Source of the DNA: Welwitschia mirabilis
Taxonomy: Eukaryota; Gnetophyta; Gnetopsida; Welwitschiales
Assembly: GCA_051453625.1 (NCBI GenBank)
Contig: JBOZIK010000001.1
Location: 95,075,423 to 95,122,244, forward strand
DNA length: 46,822 nt
Direction of reading: 5' to 3'
Shown here: positions 45,137 to 46,822 of the stretch, one piece after another
Numbering within the stretch: position 1 is the first letter of the stretch
How the letters are laid out: each line of letters starts with the position of its first letter
The notes under the pieces: model-generated
Seen by the model: only the letters and a program-made list of their open reading frames with translations
What the model was told of the DNA's origin: nothing
Databases searched by the model: none
Program-made: the position numbers and the translations under genes

Positions 45137-46472
45137 TGTGTAGTTATTAGGGTTATGCCCACAAATATTTGTCTTGTTTATTTGTAATTCTATTTTTGTA
45201 AATAAGTAGCGACTCTACCCTTGACTCCTACTTGTCTTCGCTTACATAAAAAATTCTTGTGACAGGAGGTCGAAGGGTCAGAGATCCATCCATTGTAGTT
45301 GCAAATAGACATCTTCCTTGGTGTTGGGTTGTGCTTCCTCCATTGAGGTATGATTGCTTTGTAACACAAATGTTGGATTAAATCTAATTCAAAGAATTAT
45401 TNNNNNNNNNNATTTTCATTTTCTTATTATGTAAATATTCCTTTTAGTTTATGTTACTTCTGATTCTGTGACAGCTTCTTCAGTGATATAGATTATGAGG
45501 ATAACCTTTATTGATGTTGAGCATTATTATGTTAGGTGCATTATATTTCTTTTCTAGATTAACTTTGCATAGTTTTCTATTTTGTTCAATGCACATGATA
45601 GGTTAGGTTGGTATCAATCTAGTAATGATATTTCTTGATTGATCTAGATTATATAGGGCCAATCTCTATGATAGGACAATTCAGTAATTTGACAGAAGTG
45701 GCACTTAGCTTAGATTTACATCAGTATGTTTGCATTATCATTTTCTACATTGTTATTTATTTTTATTATTAAAGTACATAAGTGTTTTATCTTGAAATTA
45801 ATTCTCTTTCTTCTCACCTGTGCCTTTAATAAAAATATGACATTTGAGTCAATTTCCATATATATNNNNNNNNNNNNNNNNNNNNNNNNNNNNNNNNNNN
45901 NNNNNNNNNNNNNNNNNNNNNNNNNNNNNNNNNNNNNNNNNNNNNNNNNNNNNNNNNNNNNNNNNATATTATTTCTGATTCTGTGACAGCTTCTTCAGTG
46001 ATATAGATTATGAGGATAACCTTTATTAATGTTGAGCATTATTATGTTAGGTGCATTATATTTCTTTCTTAGATTAACTTTGCATAGTTTTCTATTTTGT
46101 TCAATGCACATGATAAGTTAGGTTGGTATCAATCTAGTAATGCTATTTCTTGATTGATCTAGATTATATAGGGCCAATCTCTATGATAGGACAATTCAGT
46201 AATTCGACAGAAGTTGCACTTAGCTTAGATTTACATAAGTATGTTTGCATTATTATTTTATAAATTGTTATTTATTTTTATTATTAAAGTACATAAGTGT
46301 TTTATCTTGAAATCAATTCTCTTTCTTCTCACATCTACCTTTAATAAAAATATGAAATTTGAGTTAATTTCCATCTATATTAGCATGTTGTGTTGTGCAA
46401 AATCTATATTTATTTGTGAATGATAGGATCTCCTTGAGAGCATAGTTTTTTACACAAATATGCACTATAACA
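45137..46472 (+). repeat. 5' LTR of G2
   Basis: Aligned with the minus strand of 10345-11402, shared stretches include GACTC...AATTCT.GTGA.AGGAG and GAAGGGT..GAGATCCATC near 45263-45291. Near the end are AAATCTAT, TGAATGATAG and ATCTC.TTGA, closing with CTATAACA (G1: CCACAACA). The left border, TGTGTAGTTATT at 45137, parallels TGTGGTTATT in G1. A segment of about 420 bp occurs twice around the gap 45866-45965 and inflates the length. Confidence 0.7.
45438..46385 (+). repeat. duplicated segment within the G2 LTR
   Basis: About 45460-45865 and 45966-46385 are near-identical (TTCTGATTCTGTGACAGCTT onward), with a few percent differences, separated by a 100-base gap. They could be a true tandem duplication or two haplotype contigs placed side by side. 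Confidence 0.8.
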
Positions 46473-46475
46473 TCT

Positions 46476-46494
46476 TAGTACCATTACCAAGGAA
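46476..46494 (+). promoter_or_regulatory. primer-binding site of G2 (eroded tRNA-Asp type)
   Basis: TAGTACCATTACCAAGGAA differs from TGGCGCCGTTGCCGGGGAA only by G-to-A and C-to-T changes. It lies three bases after the LTR end at 46472. Confidence 0.75.
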
Positions 46495-46640
46495 GATTGC
46501 TTGGAGTTTAAGGATTATTATTAATTAAGTAAGTGTTTAGATATCAATTCATATATTTTCTTGTAGTAGCACTATACTTTTAACTGTACTAGTGTAGGTC
46601 TTCCTTTCTATAGTTTCTGTTTTGCATTTCGAAGTAAATG

Positions 46641-46686
46641 CTCTGTCGTCTGCTTCATCATCTAAATGATGTATGACAATGACAAC
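46641..46686. repeat. G-family inverted-repeat motif, G2 leader, copy 1
   Basis: CTGTCGTC and CATCATCT face AAATGATG and GACAATGACA. It lies about 150 bp behind the PBS. Confidence 0.65.
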
Positions 46687-46740
46687 ATTTATGCCTTAAT
46701 TTTTTCAGTTTTTTACTTTTCTTAAAAAATGAGAGTTTTT

Positions 46741-46785
46741 CTATCATCCCCTCCATCATCCAAATGACTCTGGATGATGACAGTC
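46741..46785. repeat. G-family inverted-repeat motif, G2 leader, copy 2
   Basis: CTATCATCCCCTCCATCATC followed by CAAATGACTC and TGGATGATGACAGTC. It matches the minus strand of 10127-10170 closely. Confidence 0.75.
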
Positions 46786-46822
46786 TATTTTTAATGTTTT
46801 ATATGTCTGTTATTTCGCACTA

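Larger units (their letters stand above)
45137..46822 (+). mobile_element. G2: second G-family gypsy element, 5' part, running off the right edge
   Basis: An LTR, PBS and leader in plus orientation, homologous to G1 (which is on the minus strand). Matching places include the LTR end, the region at 45230-45345, the PBS position and both leader hairpins. Gag is not reached. It interrupts the gag of element A. Confidence 0.75.

Overview
The window is strongly AT-rich, gap-ridden nuclear DNA that looks like plant (angiosperm) heterochromatin. I see no intact host gene, rRNA, tRNA, CRISPR array or prokaryotic feature. Almost every recognisable piece is a decayed LTR retrotransposon. The families (SIRE-type Ty1/copia, Athila-like Ty3/gypsy with an envelope-like ORF, and a TRIM) are plant families. 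The species cannot be told from this sequence.

The pieces stack into a nested series. (1) The oldest readable host layer is element A, an Athila-like gypsy on the minus strand. Its gag, PR, RT, RNaseH and INT run leftward from 45.1 to 40.8 kb and its envelope-like ORF starts at 39.5 kb. That ORF is cut at about 38.75 kb and its C-terminal part reappears at 15.5-15.06 kb. (2) Element B, a second Athila-like gypsy on the plus strand, fills the break (about 15.53-38.74 kb). It has a 5' LTR, two primer-binding sites (PBS), gag and PR at 19.3-21.3 kb, a pol tail at 27.6 kb, an envelope-like ORF at 29.1-30.2 kb and a 3' LTR at 37.2-38.7 kb. (3) B is itself interrupted by a TRIM array with a fused copia integrase scrap (23.4-25.1 kb) and by a chromovirus-like LTR (30.6-33.1 kb). 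(4) C1, a SIRE-type copia on the minus strand, covers from the left window edge to about 15.06 kb and apparently sits in the 3' part of A. (5) G1, a gypsy element with gag and PR but no RT or INT (2.07-11.40 kb, minus strand), is inserted inside the C1 integrase. A second copy of the same family, G2, begins at about 45.14 kb on the plus strand inside A's gag and runs off the right edge.

Nothing here works as an operon. The interest is structural. The G family carries at least ten copies of a roughly 45-bp inverted-repeat motif, in the LTRs, the leader behind the PBS and the 3' region. G1 has an internal tandem duplication that includes the protease. B has a duplicated PBS. The tRNA-Asp-type PBS sites have decayed almost only by C-to-T and G-to-A changes.

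Many N gaps have nearly the same sequence on both sides, so several apparent short duplications are probably assembly artefacts. Element boundaries are by eye, and exact target-site duplications were not confirmed.
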